64,000 nt of DNA from Saccharina japonica (taxonomy: Eukaryota; Sar; Phaeophyceae; Laminariales; Laminariaceae): positions 1 through 64,000 of the forward strand of contig MEHQ01002489.1 in assembly GCA_008828725.1 (NCBI GenBank). The letters are read 5' to 3'. The position numbers were made by a program, and so were the translations under genes. The notes below the pieces were generated by a model, which had not been told where the DNA came from, did not search any database, and was given only the letters and a program-made list of their open reading frames with translations. Below are positions 11,501 through 22,904 of this stretch, piece by piece (positions within the stretch are counted from its first letter, which is position 1; every line of letters begins with the position of its first letter).

Positions 11501-11675
11501 CTATCTGTTGTTGGACTGTAGATTTGTTTGTCTTGAAATTATGCCGAATATCACTCGTATCACCATCGAGTTGGGGAACCAGGAGACACGTGTACGCAAC
11601 AGTTTGAGTACGACTACAGAGGGTTAAAGTGCGAGACCGACAAGCCGAGCGTACTGTGACGCTGACTCTCGCCTC

Positions 11676-11770
11676 ATGTGTCCTACTGCTGCTGTTGTTG
11701 CTGCCGTCTCGGTGCTGTTGTTGCTGCCGCCGCCACAGCTGCTGCTGCTGTATGCTGTTGTTGTTGCAGT
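11676..11770. repeat. CTG/GTTG trinucleotide-rich tract
   Basis: An interrupted run of CTGCTG, TTGTTG and CTGCCG units. It creates poly-Leu, poly-Cys or poly-Gln frames on both strands, none of which I regard as genes. Confidence 0.8.
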
Positions 11771-11929
11771 TGGTTTTTCGGGGTGTTTCCAAGAAACAAC
11801 CCAAACGGCACGTATATCTTACGTAGATGTTCGTTCGTGTTGGTTCGGCACTCAGCACAGCGGTATCCCCCCAGCATGATGCATCGCAGATCTGACTACT
11901 GCAGGTACCGAGGTCGCGCCTCATTACCG

Positions 11930-13250
11930 CCAATTACTACAGGGGTGCGCATGAAAGTTAGACCTCTTTTATTCCCTAGAATTTTATTTGAGATGTGTTT
12001 TTTTTTGGTGGCAACCAAAAAATACCGAAGAGCTCATATTAAAGAATCATATAACCACCAGCTCTACAAGATAATCAAAGGTCTTGGTATAGGCCTGCTG
12101 GGCTTCCCACGATGACACTGACTTGGCGGTGCTAACGAGACCACCCCCGGCTCCGCCGCCCTTTTGTGGCGGGAGAAAAGGGCTTCGATCTGGCGGTGAG
12201 GCTTGTCGTTTCGAGGTGCATAAAATCTGCTAATCCTCGGTCCCAGCTCCGTTCTCCGGGATTGTTTTCAGCACCACCGCGCGACTTCGCGCGCAGCTAA
12301 AAGTACGTTGTTGGCCACCCCAAGACCCAAGGGCAACCTTGTCCGTGTTTGCATTTTTGTTTCGAGGCGTTCATCGAGGAAGGTGTGTCGAGATACGTAC
12401 TCGTTCCTACCAGACAGGCGTGTAATCGCGGTGCGCTGGTTGTTTCCCTCGCAGCCCTCGCTGGTCAGCGGCTGACAGCTCGCTGCCGGAGGCTTCTCCT
12501 GTGCTGCGACGACTTGAGGTAGTCTCCCGAGGTCATAGGGGTCACTCCAGGGGCTGAGGCTTGTGGTGGGGTGTTTTGTTGAGGGAAGACGCGCTGGTCT
12601 TTGGACCTCGACCCTCGCTTTGGTTTTGTTGAGATTTGGGGGTACGTCTTCCTCTTTTGATACCACCACGGACGGCGACCCTACGAACGCTGGAAGGTGA
12701 GACCATCTGCCTCGCAGACGGCTCTCGTCGAACCCTCTGGTAGTGTAGAGTAGCCATGCCAGCTGGCGCCTGCATCCGTCCTCTCTAGCTCGAGCACAAG
12801 AGGCGGCAGCGGCCGCATCGGCTTTGCGTTTCAATCACAATGCACAAAAATATCCTCTTTTTTTAATTTTATTTTTTAATGCGATAATATTCCTTGCCGG
12901 TAATCGACAAAAAATAATGTCCTCTGCCAGCACGCACGACGTGTGCGAGCAAAACAAAAAAAGAATGACATCAAAGATCGACGGAGGAATATTATCGAAG
13001 CACTTTTCTCCCGCCACCAAAGGGCGGCGGAGCCGGGGGTGGTCTCGTTAGCACCGCCAAGTCAGTGCCATCGTGGAAAGCCCGGCAGGCCTAGACCAAG
13101 ACCTATGCTTATCTTGTAGAGCTGGTGGATATATGATTCTTTAATATGAGCTCTTCGGTATTTTTTGGTTGCCGCAAAAAAAAACACATCTCAAATAAAA
13201 TTCTAGGGAAAAAAAGAGGCCTAACTTTCATGCGGACTCCTGTAGTAAAT
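11930..13250. mobile_element. DNA-transposon-like element with terminal inverted repeats of about 240 bp
   Basis: The left arm (about 11930-12170) and right arm (about 13012-13250) are inverted copies of each other. Shared words include GCATGAAAGTTAG, TTTTATTTGAGATGTG, ACCGAAGAGCTCATATTAAA and GACTTGGCGGTGCTAACGAG. The ends carry TACTACAGG. The interior is GC-rich and includes an open minus-strand frame (12268-12834). Long TIRs around a gene-like interior resemble Mutator-like (MULE or Pack-MULE) elements. No transposase motif and no clear target duplication were recognised, so the class is tentative. Confidence 0.75.
12268..12834 (-). CDS. Unrecognised open frame inside the TIR element
   Basis: A 188-codon minus-strand frame fills the interior between the two inverted repeats. 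It opens with a non-ATG codon (TTG) and KRKADAAAAASCARARED, then continues as basic, proline- and serine-containing sequence; no ATG exists near the front. No DDE/D transposase residues, zinc-binding pattern or other domain could be identified. It could be a captured host fragment, as in Pack-MULEs, or a non-coding GC-rich interior that happens to stay open. Its last codons run into the inner part of the left arm. Treat it as hypothetical. Confidence 0.25.
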   Translation of the reverse strand: MKRKADAAAAASCARAREDGCRRQLAWLLYTTRGFDESRLRGRWSHLPAFVGSPSVVVSKEEDVPPNLNKTKARVEVQRPARLPSTKHPTTSLSPWSDPYDLGRLPQVVAAQEKPPAASCQPLTSEGCEGNNQRTAITRLSGRNEYVSRHTFLDERLETKMQTRTRLPLGLGVANNVLLAAREVARWC

Positions 13251-13577
13251 ATTGCGCATCACCATATCTCTCGTGTGACGCTCAGCATCTTATGTCGAAG
13301 GGTGGGGGGACAACGTTGAAGCTTCCTGTCATGCTGCACATTGGCGGCAAGCACACTAGAACATGGAGTTAAGGAATACGTTGTGCGGTTTACCGGCGGT
13401 ACTGGTTTTTATGTGTACGGTTGTTGCACCATGGCGGACGCGCCTGAAGGCTCACTTTGGCCGAGAATACATATATATATACAAGGCCAGGACAAGGCTT
13501 TCCTACGAAGTGGTCATAGTAAGGGTGACGCAAGAAATACGGGTTACCTTCACCGCAGCAGAGCATCAGCATAATGC

Positions 13578-13578
13578 A

Positions 13579-13609
<31 letters not shown>

Positions 13610-13625
13610 AGCAAAAACGACAGAA
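13578..13625. repeat. CAG/CAA microsatellite
   Basis: A run of mixed CAG and CAA triplets, open as poly-Gln on the plus strand and poly-Leu/Val on the minus strand. No splice signals or conserved flanks tie it to a protein. Confidence 0.8.
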
Positions 13626-14162
13626 GCAACTACAAATAGACTGATGCATCTTCGCCTAAAACCGAGGAGTGCGGACAAAGCGTCTAGGCGAAGAAGGACA
13701 CTAAAAAAGTAAACAACGTGTACGTATATACGAACTCTTGGTTTGTTTGTTATCATGCTACCGCCCTCTGGTAAAATATGCTGGTACCGCAGTACCTCCT
13801 ACATTACTACATGCTACTGCTGTTTTATACGTACATCATAGAATATGCCAGTCACAACGAAAGACGTTGCGGGTTGACCGTAGCATGATTTTATGTCGAG
13901 AGTCGAGTTCAAAGGTCTGACGTCGCACGAACTGATTTGTAGCAGCGTGTTGATACTCTGTAGTTGAACGAGGAGGAAGCAAACTGCCCCGCGTGAAAAA
14001 TCGCTTGTCTAACGTAATTTGTACCTCTGTACTGCTGTAAAACAATTTGATACATCATTTCTTAGACTGCTCTGAAAAGCAATGATTGAACAACATGTTT
14101 CCCCCCCTCTGTTCATAACTCGCTGTACACGAAGGAGCAGCGGCAACAGCAAGATATACAAA

Positions 14163-14176
14163 AGCAGAAGCAGCAG

Positions 14177-14238
<62 letters not shown>

Positions 14239-14240
14239 CA
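14163..14240. repeat. CAG microsatellite, about 20 uninterrupted units
   Basis: After three interrupted AGCAGAAGC units the tract is pure CAG for about 60 bp. Frames through it read poly-Ser, poly-Leu and poly-Ala and are composition artefacts. Purity suggests recent expansion and probable length polymorphism. Confidence 0.9.
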
Positions 14241-15074
14241 GGAATACACACATACGCACAACTACAGCTGCTACTACTACTTACTGTATGTAGTACTGCT
14301 GCTGCTCCTGGTAGTGTGGATTACTTAGCGCGCGGAATCTGGTGCCCGTTCACCCGTGTCCCTTTTTAATTTTTGTGTTTTGTTGTTGAATTGATCTCGC
14401 GTTTTGTTTTGTTATAATGAGGAGATATTTGATGCTGAGAAGGGCGCAGCCCTTCGAAGCATCAATAGATGCTCTTCCTAATGGGTTGGGTACGTGCCCG
14501 TGGGGGTGTATCCCCCTGGTCGCGAACGGACACAAACGGACAAAAAACAGTTCTGAAAGCTGCCGCAGCGTGGCTTTATTTAAAGAATCCTTAATATTGA
14601 GGTTTGTCTGTCTGCTCGTCTGTCTGCTCGTCTGCACTTCGCACTTCGTTCGCTTTGCTTTTTTTTGGCGCGCGACGCGTACACTGAACCGATTCAGACA
14701 CGCTCGGGACTGATAGAGGCCCGCTATTTGTGCCGACCGTCCTGTGCTATTCGTGTCGAAAGCCGTGCCGAGATCGGAGAGCTAGGCGGTAGTGACTGCC
14801 CTAAACTGTTGCCAGTACCAAATTGTGTCACTGGGATTTCTCGGCAGTAGAGCAAACTAGCAGTAGTATATAGCAACGATGAGGAGACATGTCAAGCAAG
14901 GCAAAACATGCGCTGTCAAGGGTGTAGGGTGGCGTGTTCCACACTAAAAACTAGTTGTTTGGTGACAGTCACGGCATGTCAAGGCTGTCAAGGGTTGAAA
15001 CTGAAGACCACATTTCTCGGCAGTAGAGCAACAACGGTGATGATCGGACGAGAAGAGGAAGACCATCATCGCAC

Positions 15075-15245
15075 ACAGCACACACACCACCATCACCAGC
15101 AAACACCACAACGACGACCATCACCACCACCGCCACCACCCCTGCCCCACGAGCCGCAGGAGCACCAGAAGTTGTTGTTGCTCGTAGTGGCTGGTGGTGG
15201 TTGGTGGTGGCTTCGTCCCGTGGTTTGGTGGTGGTTCCTGGTACG
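15075..15245. repeat. CACCAC tract switching to GGTGGT
   Basis: A run rich in CACCAC and CATCACC on the plus strand changes within about 40 bp to GGTGGTTGGTGGTGG. The two halves can pair as a hairpin. Similar switches occur at 52275-52400 and, one-sided, at 47990-48110. Confidence 0.6.
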
Positions 15246-15349
15246 CACTCGTTCAGCAGCAGCAGCAATTTTTTTTTTTTTTTCATCCCATTTCTTATCT
15301 GCTGCTGCTGCTGCAGAAAACAAAAAGACAATAAAACACGATTTCTGAA

Positions 15350-15752
15350 ATGATACAGATTTTACGAAATACGAGCAAAAAGACAATACAAATAAAAACG
15401 AATTATGAAATGATTCAGATTTCTTAGTTTGCATTTTTCTCTGTACAAGGTTTTTGCGCTGACACGCATCGCTTAACAATAAATGTTGGTGGGTGGTGTT
15501 GGTGATTGTAGGACTACCAGCCCAGGGACCAACCGACCTGATACCTGATACAGATTTTACAAAATACGAGCAAAAAGATCATACAACAAAAACGAATTAT
15601 GAAATGATTCAGATGTATTTGTTTACTGGTACATTTTTCTCTGTACTCGTACAAGGTTTTTGCGCTGACACGCATCGCTTAATTAACAGTAAATGTTGGT
15701 GGGTGGTGTTGGTGATTGTGGGACTACCAGCCGAGGGACCAACCGACCAACC
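15350..15752 (+). repeat. Tandem duplication of about 200 bp
   Basis: Two consecutive copies, about 15350-15540 and 15543-15752, each run from ATACAGATTTTAC through ACGAATTATGAAATGATTC, GTTTTTGCGCTGACACGCAT and GTTGGTGGGTGGTGTTGG to GGGACCAACCGACC. The second copy has short insertions. A partial third copy of the GCTGACACG-type end appears near 15817. No coding signal. Confidence 0.8.
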
Positions 15753-16485
15753 CAGTAAATCTCTCACCCACCACGCACACCCATCAATTACCTGCCGGTC
15801 AGTAAAAAAAGGTTTATGTGCTGACCCAAATCGCTTAGAATAAAAAACGATCCCATCAATGACAATTAATTGCAGGAACACAGCAAAAAGAGAAGAGCCG
15901 CCAACGCAGTAGCTTAATGCAGTTAGGAGTTTGACCACTTGAAGGCGTCTGTCACGCTCCTCATTCCCACCGTTCTTGTAACATGTACAGCTACATCGTA
16001 GTACGTACCTGGTTTGTATGTACACATATTATACGTTGTAGGCAAGCGCATAACCTTTCGTCGGGGTTGAGAACAAAGCATACGTGCAATTATCTACGTA
16101 TAGCTAATGTACAAGACGACTCCAGCTGACGTATGATACGCACGTTCGCCTCACGGCCATACTATTGAGTACTGTACTGGGCTGCTGTGGGACCGCGTGT
16201 AGGCGCAAGGTAGGTGTGAATGGGGTCCAGGGATTGGTCGTACTACTGGCTGAAGTCTTGCCACGCAAGGGTGAACGACCTCGCCAACTGGAAACTGTGG
16301 CGGGCGTGTTGTGGGGTTGTGGCGTGTGTGTGGCATATGGCAAACAATGCGTTGCTTACTTGTGCTGACGAGTTGCGGGCTATTTTCTGTCTGTTTTCCT
16401 CGCCCGTTGACAAAGTACTGGCTCTTTGCTTGTCGGCTACTTAATTGTACTCGCGAAGCCCTTTCAATTGATGGCCGAACTCTAA

Positions 16486-17135
16486 AGAAAACAATAAGGG
16501 CAGCGGCCAAAACAAGGTATACCTTGTCCGTTTGCGACCAAAAACAGGTACATACTTAAAATCAAGTAAAAAACGCACTCCACGTGCCCTGTCATTGGTC
16601 CAAAACTCGTTGTACCGGTTTTTGCCTCTTTAAATGCCAGGTATACCTGATTTTGTCTGCTCTGCTTGACTTTCACCTTTTTTTTGTCGTTTTTAAGCCA
16701 ACCAGAGGCCCTTCATAGTTCCACCTTATGCCCCCTATACAAATGCCGACGTACGCGGAGACCCCCTCCTCCTTTCGCACCTCGCACTACACGCCACTCG
16801 AGCGACACACAGATATATCTGCCTGCACACCTCCGCCGAAATAATACGAGATAGAAGGCTCCCCTTCGGGATTGTGGTTGACTTGGAATACCAGGGGTGT
16901 CGCAAGCTGAGAAGGGAGAATACAGCAGCAGGCGTTCGTTCCTCGTACTATTAATAGCAGCTACTCGTATACGTAGCCACCGGGCGAGCACGAAGAACAA
17001 ACTCTACTTTGCGTTGCAAGGAACGGCAGGTTCGTGGGGTGCGTTTTAAACTTGATTTTAGTATGTACCTGTTTTTGGCCCCAAACGGACCAGGTGTACC
17101 TCTTTTTGGCCGCTGCCCAAACAATAAACTAGAGG
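16486..17135. mobile_element. Short element with inverted repeats of about 110 bp
   Basis: The left arm 16486-16595 and right arm 17018-17135 are inverted copies sharing GTATGTACCTGTTTTTGG, ACTTGATTTTA and TTTTTGGCCGCTGCCC. The 420-bp interior is not coding. The left half (to about 16672) is also related to 55480-55645, which carries GTACCTGTTTTTGGCACC and GCCAATGACAGGT, so this is a dispersed family. MITE-like, class unknown. Confidence 0.65.
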
Positions 17136-17139
17136 TGGT

Positions 17140-18195
17140 AACGCGGGGAAAGCGGAAAAAGCATCTTGAAAAATTCGAAAGAAACAGGACAGCTTCGAAA
17201 GCGGAACACCTACAAAGTTTGATCATAAAAGAAACGGGAAACACCACAGCGCAAGTAACCCATAAAAAGGGTACAAACCACTCTCTGGTTCAACTACACA
17301 TTTATATAGTTGTCTAAACAGGAGGCTCAACAAAGCAATAGTTTTGGCAGGAAACGACCATGGTTTTAAATTTCAAAATGATTCGTTAATGTTAATGTCT
17401 GGTACATCGAGGCTGGGTAAATCAATCCGACCAATCTTTACGTTTGGCAAAGGTCTTGGCATCGCTTTCATCTAAGCGATGGTCCGTCAGGAGCAGAAGT
17501 CTTGTACGTGTATAAACGATGCTTATAATTTCGTACAGCGATTTTGGCTGCCTAAGCTAGGCCGGGGAACGGAGACACGAGCTAAGCACCTCGAGTAGAA
17601 GCGAGGGGGGGAGGAAAATTAAGGTTGGAGCCACGGAGAGTAGAATCCTTCGTGTAGAGCTGGTACTTGGCGAGGGTGGGTGGCATAATGAGAGATGACC
17701 AGCTTCTCGGTGGTGGCATCGAGGGGGTGTTCGACGGGCATCGTTTTGCGAAACGAAATTCGGAGGTTCGGGGTTCCCATATGCAGGCAGACACACACGA
17801 ATACACAAACTAGACTATCGAGCATCAGCGCGGGAAGCCTTTAGAAGCTCAAACAATTGCAGCACTACAAGCAGTACTACTCCACAGTACAAGCAATACA
17901 GCACTCATAGAAAAGTGAACGTTGTTTTATCCGTTTTTTTATCAGCTGCCATACATCGTACTTTTTCTGGGTACTATTTGTTTACGTTTTCATGACTGCC
18001 TACAGAAACCGACATTTCTCCAATTATAATGCTAAGACCTCTCCCCGATGCGTAGTTTTAGAGAGCCTGGGTCATGGTCAACATTTGTGTATCAGGAGGA
18101 GGTGTACCGATCAGACACATTTTTCAGCACGAAACGTGCCTCCTACTGAAAGACGACTCGCCATACACCTGGTACCCCTGGTCTTCTACACGATC
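17140..18195. other. No gene supported
   Basis: Only short frames, overlapping on both strands, occur here. A phase-consistent exon pair was not found. The frames at 17557-17825 overlap in three registers and show no domain. Confidence 0.45.
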
Positions 18196-18199
18196 TTCT

Positions 18200-18645
18200 C
18201 CTATAACGGAGGCACGTGGAAGCTTCCACCACTTGTCCCACGGAAGCTTCTACCACCTGCACGGAAGATTTCGCCCCTTCCATCGAAGCGGATGGAAGCT
18301 CCCATGCAAGCTGTGGAAGCTCCCATGGAAACGGTTGAAGCTTCCACGGAAACTTCCATGGAAGTACTCGGAAGCTTCCGTGGAAGCTTCCGTGGAAGGT
18401 CCCACCGCTTCCATGGCAATGGAGATGTTCTTCCTTGGAAGTTGATTCCATGCAAGCTTCCACGGAAGCAGTGAAAGCTTCCGCGTGCAGTCTTGAGTAC
18501 TTCCAAGGAAGCTGCCGTCGTTTCCGTGGAAGCTACTTCCATGGAAGCTTCCGGCTACTTTCATGGAAGCTTCCTTGATCATTTCCATGGAAACTTCCAT
18601 ACTACCCTACTTCCATGGAAGCTTACGAATTCGAAAAGTGGCAGT
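18200..18645. repeat. Array of palindromic GGAAGCTTCC / TTCCATGGAA units
   Basis: More than 20 copies of overlapping self-complementary words (GGAAGCTTCCATGGAAGC and variants) occupy the stretch. Because each unit is its own reverse complement, five frames stay open here and give Trp/Lys/Phe/His-rich pseudo-proteins; none should be annotated as a gene. A related array lies at 46390-47230. Confidence 0.85.
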
Positions 18646-18784
18646 TTCCCTGGCTGCTGATACTGTTTTAATTCAGATTGTCGACGAGGACGCCGAGCAC
18701 TATCTAGTAGGTGAATCTACCTGGGTTTACTTGTCCGACCGTCCGTATAGCGTCCTACGTGGCCACAGCAGAGTCTAGATACCA

Positions 18785-19085
18785 AACAAGAGCTCCGAAA
18801 CGATCAAAACTACTGCTGCGGAGCACTTTCGTTTCGTGATGCAAACATAGCAATGCCTACGCTCCCTTGCAGACCCAAGAGCCCCAACATCTCGTAGAGA
18901 CTATAACGAACAATCTATACTTTGGTCGGGGAGAGGTCTGAGCTTTAGAACTGGAGCTATGCCGTGTTCCGTAAGAAGTACGGATACGGTGCTATTGTAC
19001 CAGAAAGAGTATTGCTGGTGTATAGAACGAACAAACATTGTTTTTTAACACTCAAGTACTCTATGACCGAAGGGACCCCTTAAGG
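18785..19085 (+). repeat. Dispersed repeat, copy 1 (partner at 23945-24270)
   Basis: Shared words with 23945-24270 include GCTGCGGAGCA, TTTCGTGATGC, CCTACGCTCCCTTGCA (variant CCTACCCTCCCTTGCA) and TGTGCCGTGTTCCGTAAG (variant), ending at TCGACCGAAGGGG-like sequence. Same orientation, moderately diverged. Confidence 0.75.
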
Positions 19086-19325
19086 GGGCGGTGGTTCCCT
19101 CAGCGAAGACTCCCGGTTTTGTATAGTAGCGGCGTGCTTATTTCGACCGGTCTATTCGCAATTATCTTCTGATTTTTTTGGGAAATTTGGTGTACCGTGA
19201 AAATCGAACTATTTTTTAAAAACAACTTGAAAAAAGACCGATGTGATTATGCACCAGTTCCCAGCAGTACGAGTACGTAGCAGCACGACACACACGGTGC
19301 CGTCACACCAGCAATCCTCTTGATC

Positions 19326-19505
19326 ATGGCCGACGGTCAGTCGCAAGCGGCCAAGCGCTCAAAGGCCGAGGGTGGTCCGTCGGCTTCCCTCTCGGGCGGT
19401 GCTTCCTCTCCCGCAGCTGGAAGAAGAGTAGGAGACGAGATGCTTCCCGACAGGTTGTGCAAAAAAGCCCCAAGGAAAGCCGAGGGACACATGAAGCATT
19501 TTTGA
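19326..19505 (+). pseudogene. Possible first exon, frame broken
   Basis: From the ATG the frame reads MADGQSQAAKRSKAEGG, a Ser/Ala/Gly stretch, then ends after 59 codons at KHF-stop. Immediately downstream another register reads FEKMESMV and, after a further shift, TVAAERVVRAVV. This is what small indels in a longer coding exon would give; a GTAGGT donor-like site follows at about 19617. Composition before the stop (Lys/Ala/Ser/Gly-rich, GC-rich codons) is more gene-like than its surroundings. I do not recognise the family. It could also be a short genuine peptide or chance. Confidence 0.3.
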
Positions 19506-20224
19506 GAAGATGGAAAGCATGGTGTGCCCCTGTCCAGCGACGATGAGAGCCCTGACGGTTGCAGCGGAGCGTGTTGTACGAGCGGTGGTACCCTCTTTGT
19601 GCGTGTGTACTGTCCAGGTAGGTACCGCTGCCGAGTGCGTCAAAAGATAAATTGTACGTACGGTTTTGAGGCCTGGTTTGTCTTTGTATTTTGCTCTTTT
19701 GGTACTTTCTACGTACGTACGTACGTACGTACACATCCTTCCGGATACTCGTACGCATTGAACATCAAAAGTTACATTATTGTTCAGAGTACAAGTTAGT
19801 ACGTAGTAGTACCAAATATATTGTAACATCATACGAGTACCTGGCTATATATATAGGTATGTATGTACGTACGTACATATGTATAAATATGTACATGTAT
19901 AGATGATGTGTCTTCGTTTTTTTCTGTATACGACCAGATGTTTATGTATACATATTATACTTCGTACGATACCTCGTACAGCAGCAGGAGTTGTATATAT
20001 GAGTATGCATATTATCAATAGTATATACCAGGTATAGTATATACCATGTATACAAGGCTTGCTGGGAAAATCAGGTAGCGGGAGACACGGAAAACTAACG
20101 AACATAAAAAGGCATACTGCGATCAATAATGCACAGACAGGTAAGGTCGTCCAGTGAATACTAATAATCACCCTCTTGGAAAATGCATACATGAAAAAAC
20201 CTTCATAAAAAAAACGATCTCCCC

Positions 20225-20290
20225 CGCGTAAATATCGAGTGCACCCTCCCTCCCCCCTCACCCCCCTCACCCCCCCACCCCCCCGATACC
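20225..20290 (+). repeat. C-rich tract (G-rich on the minus strand)
   Basis: Runs of four to seven C separated by T or A (CCCTCCCTCCCCCC, CACCCCCCTCACCCCCC) could form a G-quadruplex on the minus strand. No promoter or gene start was tied to it. Confidence 0.6.
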
Positions 20291-21059
20291 CTCACCATTC
20301 ATAGAACAACGAGGCACACGAACAACGGAACGAAGAGTCGATCACAGACAACAGATGAAAAACTCTTGACACTATAAGTGCTACTGTAGTGTTATACTTG
20401 TACGTGAATCTATTTTGTTTTTGGGGTGGGCACTCTACCTAATGTTCATGTATATGTACAGCAGAGCGCTGTATGAAGGGCTCTCCCGGCAGAATCCCGA
20501 CTGCGCAATATTACTAGGGACCATAGTTAACAGGACTTATGGTCGACACAAAAAACTACATATTTACCTGTTTTTACACACAATATGTGGTCCTATTTAC
20601 TATGGTCCTCCGGAATTGTTGGATTTTCGGAAATTTGCGATGCAAAAGAATTAGTAGATGCCACCCTGCGGCTGTGTTGCATACACTTGCAGGACCCGCC
20701 CCCCATTCCCCACACGAGTGCGACTACTGTAGAAACTTGTTAAACCCCCGCGCAATATATCCTCTCTCGACATCCTTCCCGGCCCCCGCGTACAGGGTGC
20801 TTGGCCGCCACAAGGAGAAGATCAACGGACGCGATAACTTGCCTATGTTCTTGCGGCCACGGTTCGGAACAACCTGCAATACCAGGCGGCGTAGGGGATA
20901 GGGTGTACGGGGGGCGGCAACCTGTTCCTGAGTGAAGCGCATAGCAGCGGCAAATATTGATGAATGGCATGCTTTGCTTTGTGTCGACAAGCAAGCCTGT
21001 ACAAAAGGTGTTGCTTGAGTGTAGAAACAAAGATTGTCGGAATTTACTTCGTTTGCTAT

Positions 21060-22900
21060 GATCGAACTTGCTTTTTTACAGGCCGTGGGCAATCTTTCGT
21101 CGTCAAGATAGTTTGCCGAATGTGTCGAACCCACTGAGAACCGCAGCGCGAAACATAGTGTTTCGGCCTGTTGTTTTCGGGGTGGACAGGACTGTACATA
21201 CTAATGCCGGTATGAATTTCTCGCTTTTCACGTGTGAAAGCACATTTTTTATGTCGAATCTAATTTTGCAGAAAATCATTTTGTTTTTCGTCGCACGGTT
21301 TGGAATAACGTCTACAATATAGGTTCCGAGATTCGCCTAGACGCCAGCTATATTTCGTCTTCAAGGTAGTTTGCCGAATGTGTCGAACTAACGGATAACA
21401 GCAGCGCCGAAAACAGTGTAATGGCCTGTTTTTTGTCTGGGTGGGCAAGACTATACATACTGAAGCCGGTACTGAAATTCTCTGTCCCGCAACGTCCGTA
21501 CGTACAAACAAGCCGCATGTTCGTGGATTCCACTAAATGTCAGCTATCTTTCTGCAGCGAGTTGCTTTCACTAATATACAAAACCCAAGAGAACAGCAGA
21601 GCCAAAGATAGTGTATTGGCACTTTTTGTCGGTGTTGTACGAGGCTATGTATACTAATTTCAGTACACTATTTAGGGTTTATTGAGCAGAAAAGGTCAAT
21701 TTTACGTGAAAGCTAGGTTTGCCGTATTGCAATTATCCGACACGCAACGTCAGCGACTTAGAGAAAACCACATGTCCCCAGATTCGTCTAAATGTAAGCT
21801 ATCTTCCTGCAGCGATTCGTTGCCTAATATACTAAACCTAGGGAGAACAGCAGAGCCAACGATAGTGCATTGGCACCTTTTTTTGGTGTTGTACCAGGCT
21901 ATGCATACTAATTTCAGTATACTATTTCGGATTTCTGGAGCGGAAAAGGTCAATTTTACGTGAAAGCTAGGTTTGCCGTATTGCAATTATCCGACACGCA
22001 ACGTGAACGACTTCGAACAAACCACATGTGTATAGATTCGTCTAAATGTAAGCTATCTTCCTGCAGCGAGTTTCGTTGCCCAATATACTAAACGTAGGGA
22101 GAACAGCAGAGCCAAAGATAGTGCATTGGCATCTTTTTTCGGTGTTTTACGAGGCTATGTATACTAAATGCAGTACACTTTTTCGGGATTATTGAGCGGA
22201 AAAGATCAATTTTGCGTGAAAGCTAGGTTTGCCGTATTGCAATTTTCCGACACGCAACGTGAACGACTTCGAACAAACCACATGTGTATAGATTCGTCTA
22301 AATGTAAGCTATCTTCCTGCAGCGAGTTTCGTTGCCCAATATACTAAACGTAGGGAGAACAGCAGAGCCAAAGATAGTGCATTGGCATCTTTTTTCGGTG
22401 TTTTACGAGGCTATGTATACTAAATGCAGTACACTTTTTCGGGATTATTGAGCGGAAAAGATCAATTTTGCGTGAAAGCTAGGTTTGCCGTATTGCAATT
22501 TTCCGACACGCAACGTGAACGACTTCGAACAAACCACATGTGTATAGATTCGTCTAAATGTAAGCTATCTTCCTGCAGCGAGTTTCGTTGCCCAATATAC
22601 TAAACGTAGGGAGAACAGCAGAGCCAAAGGTAGTGCATTGGCATCTTTTTTCGGTGTTTTACGAGGCTATGTATAGTAAATCCAGTACACTTTTTCGGGT
22701 TTCTGGAGCGGAAAAGGTCAATTTTACGTGAAAGCTAGGTTTGCGGTATTGCAATTATGAACCCCGCTGCGTCCCCACTGACGCAAGCTTAGTATGTTCC
22801 CGTATTCGTCTAGACGTCAGCTATCTTTCTTCCCCGAGGTCCGTCGCCGAAGCGGTACAACTCACGGAGAAGAACGCCTTCCAAAACACTGCCTTTTGCG
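21060..22900 (+). repeat. Satellite array, monomer about 254 bp
   Basis: The word GTTTGCCGTATTGCAA recurs near 21718, 21970, 22230 and 22484, with a variant near 22740. This gives a period of 252-260 bp, with at least five clear monomers plus diverged ones at about 21095, 21357 and 22760. Each monomer also carries ACACGCAACGT, TCTAAATGTAAGCTATC, CTGCAGCGA and GCAGAGCCAA. The central copies are nearly identical and the outer ones decayed. Open frames at 21421-21657, 21682-21963 and 22741-23130 are translations of this array or its edge. Confidence 0.9.
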
Positions 22901-22904
22901 TGGG

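Noticed and set aside
18074-18600. Overlapping frames rich in WKLPRKLP or MEVSMEASTE
   Set aside because: The underlying palindromic repeat keeps both strands open; no start, splice or domain evidence.
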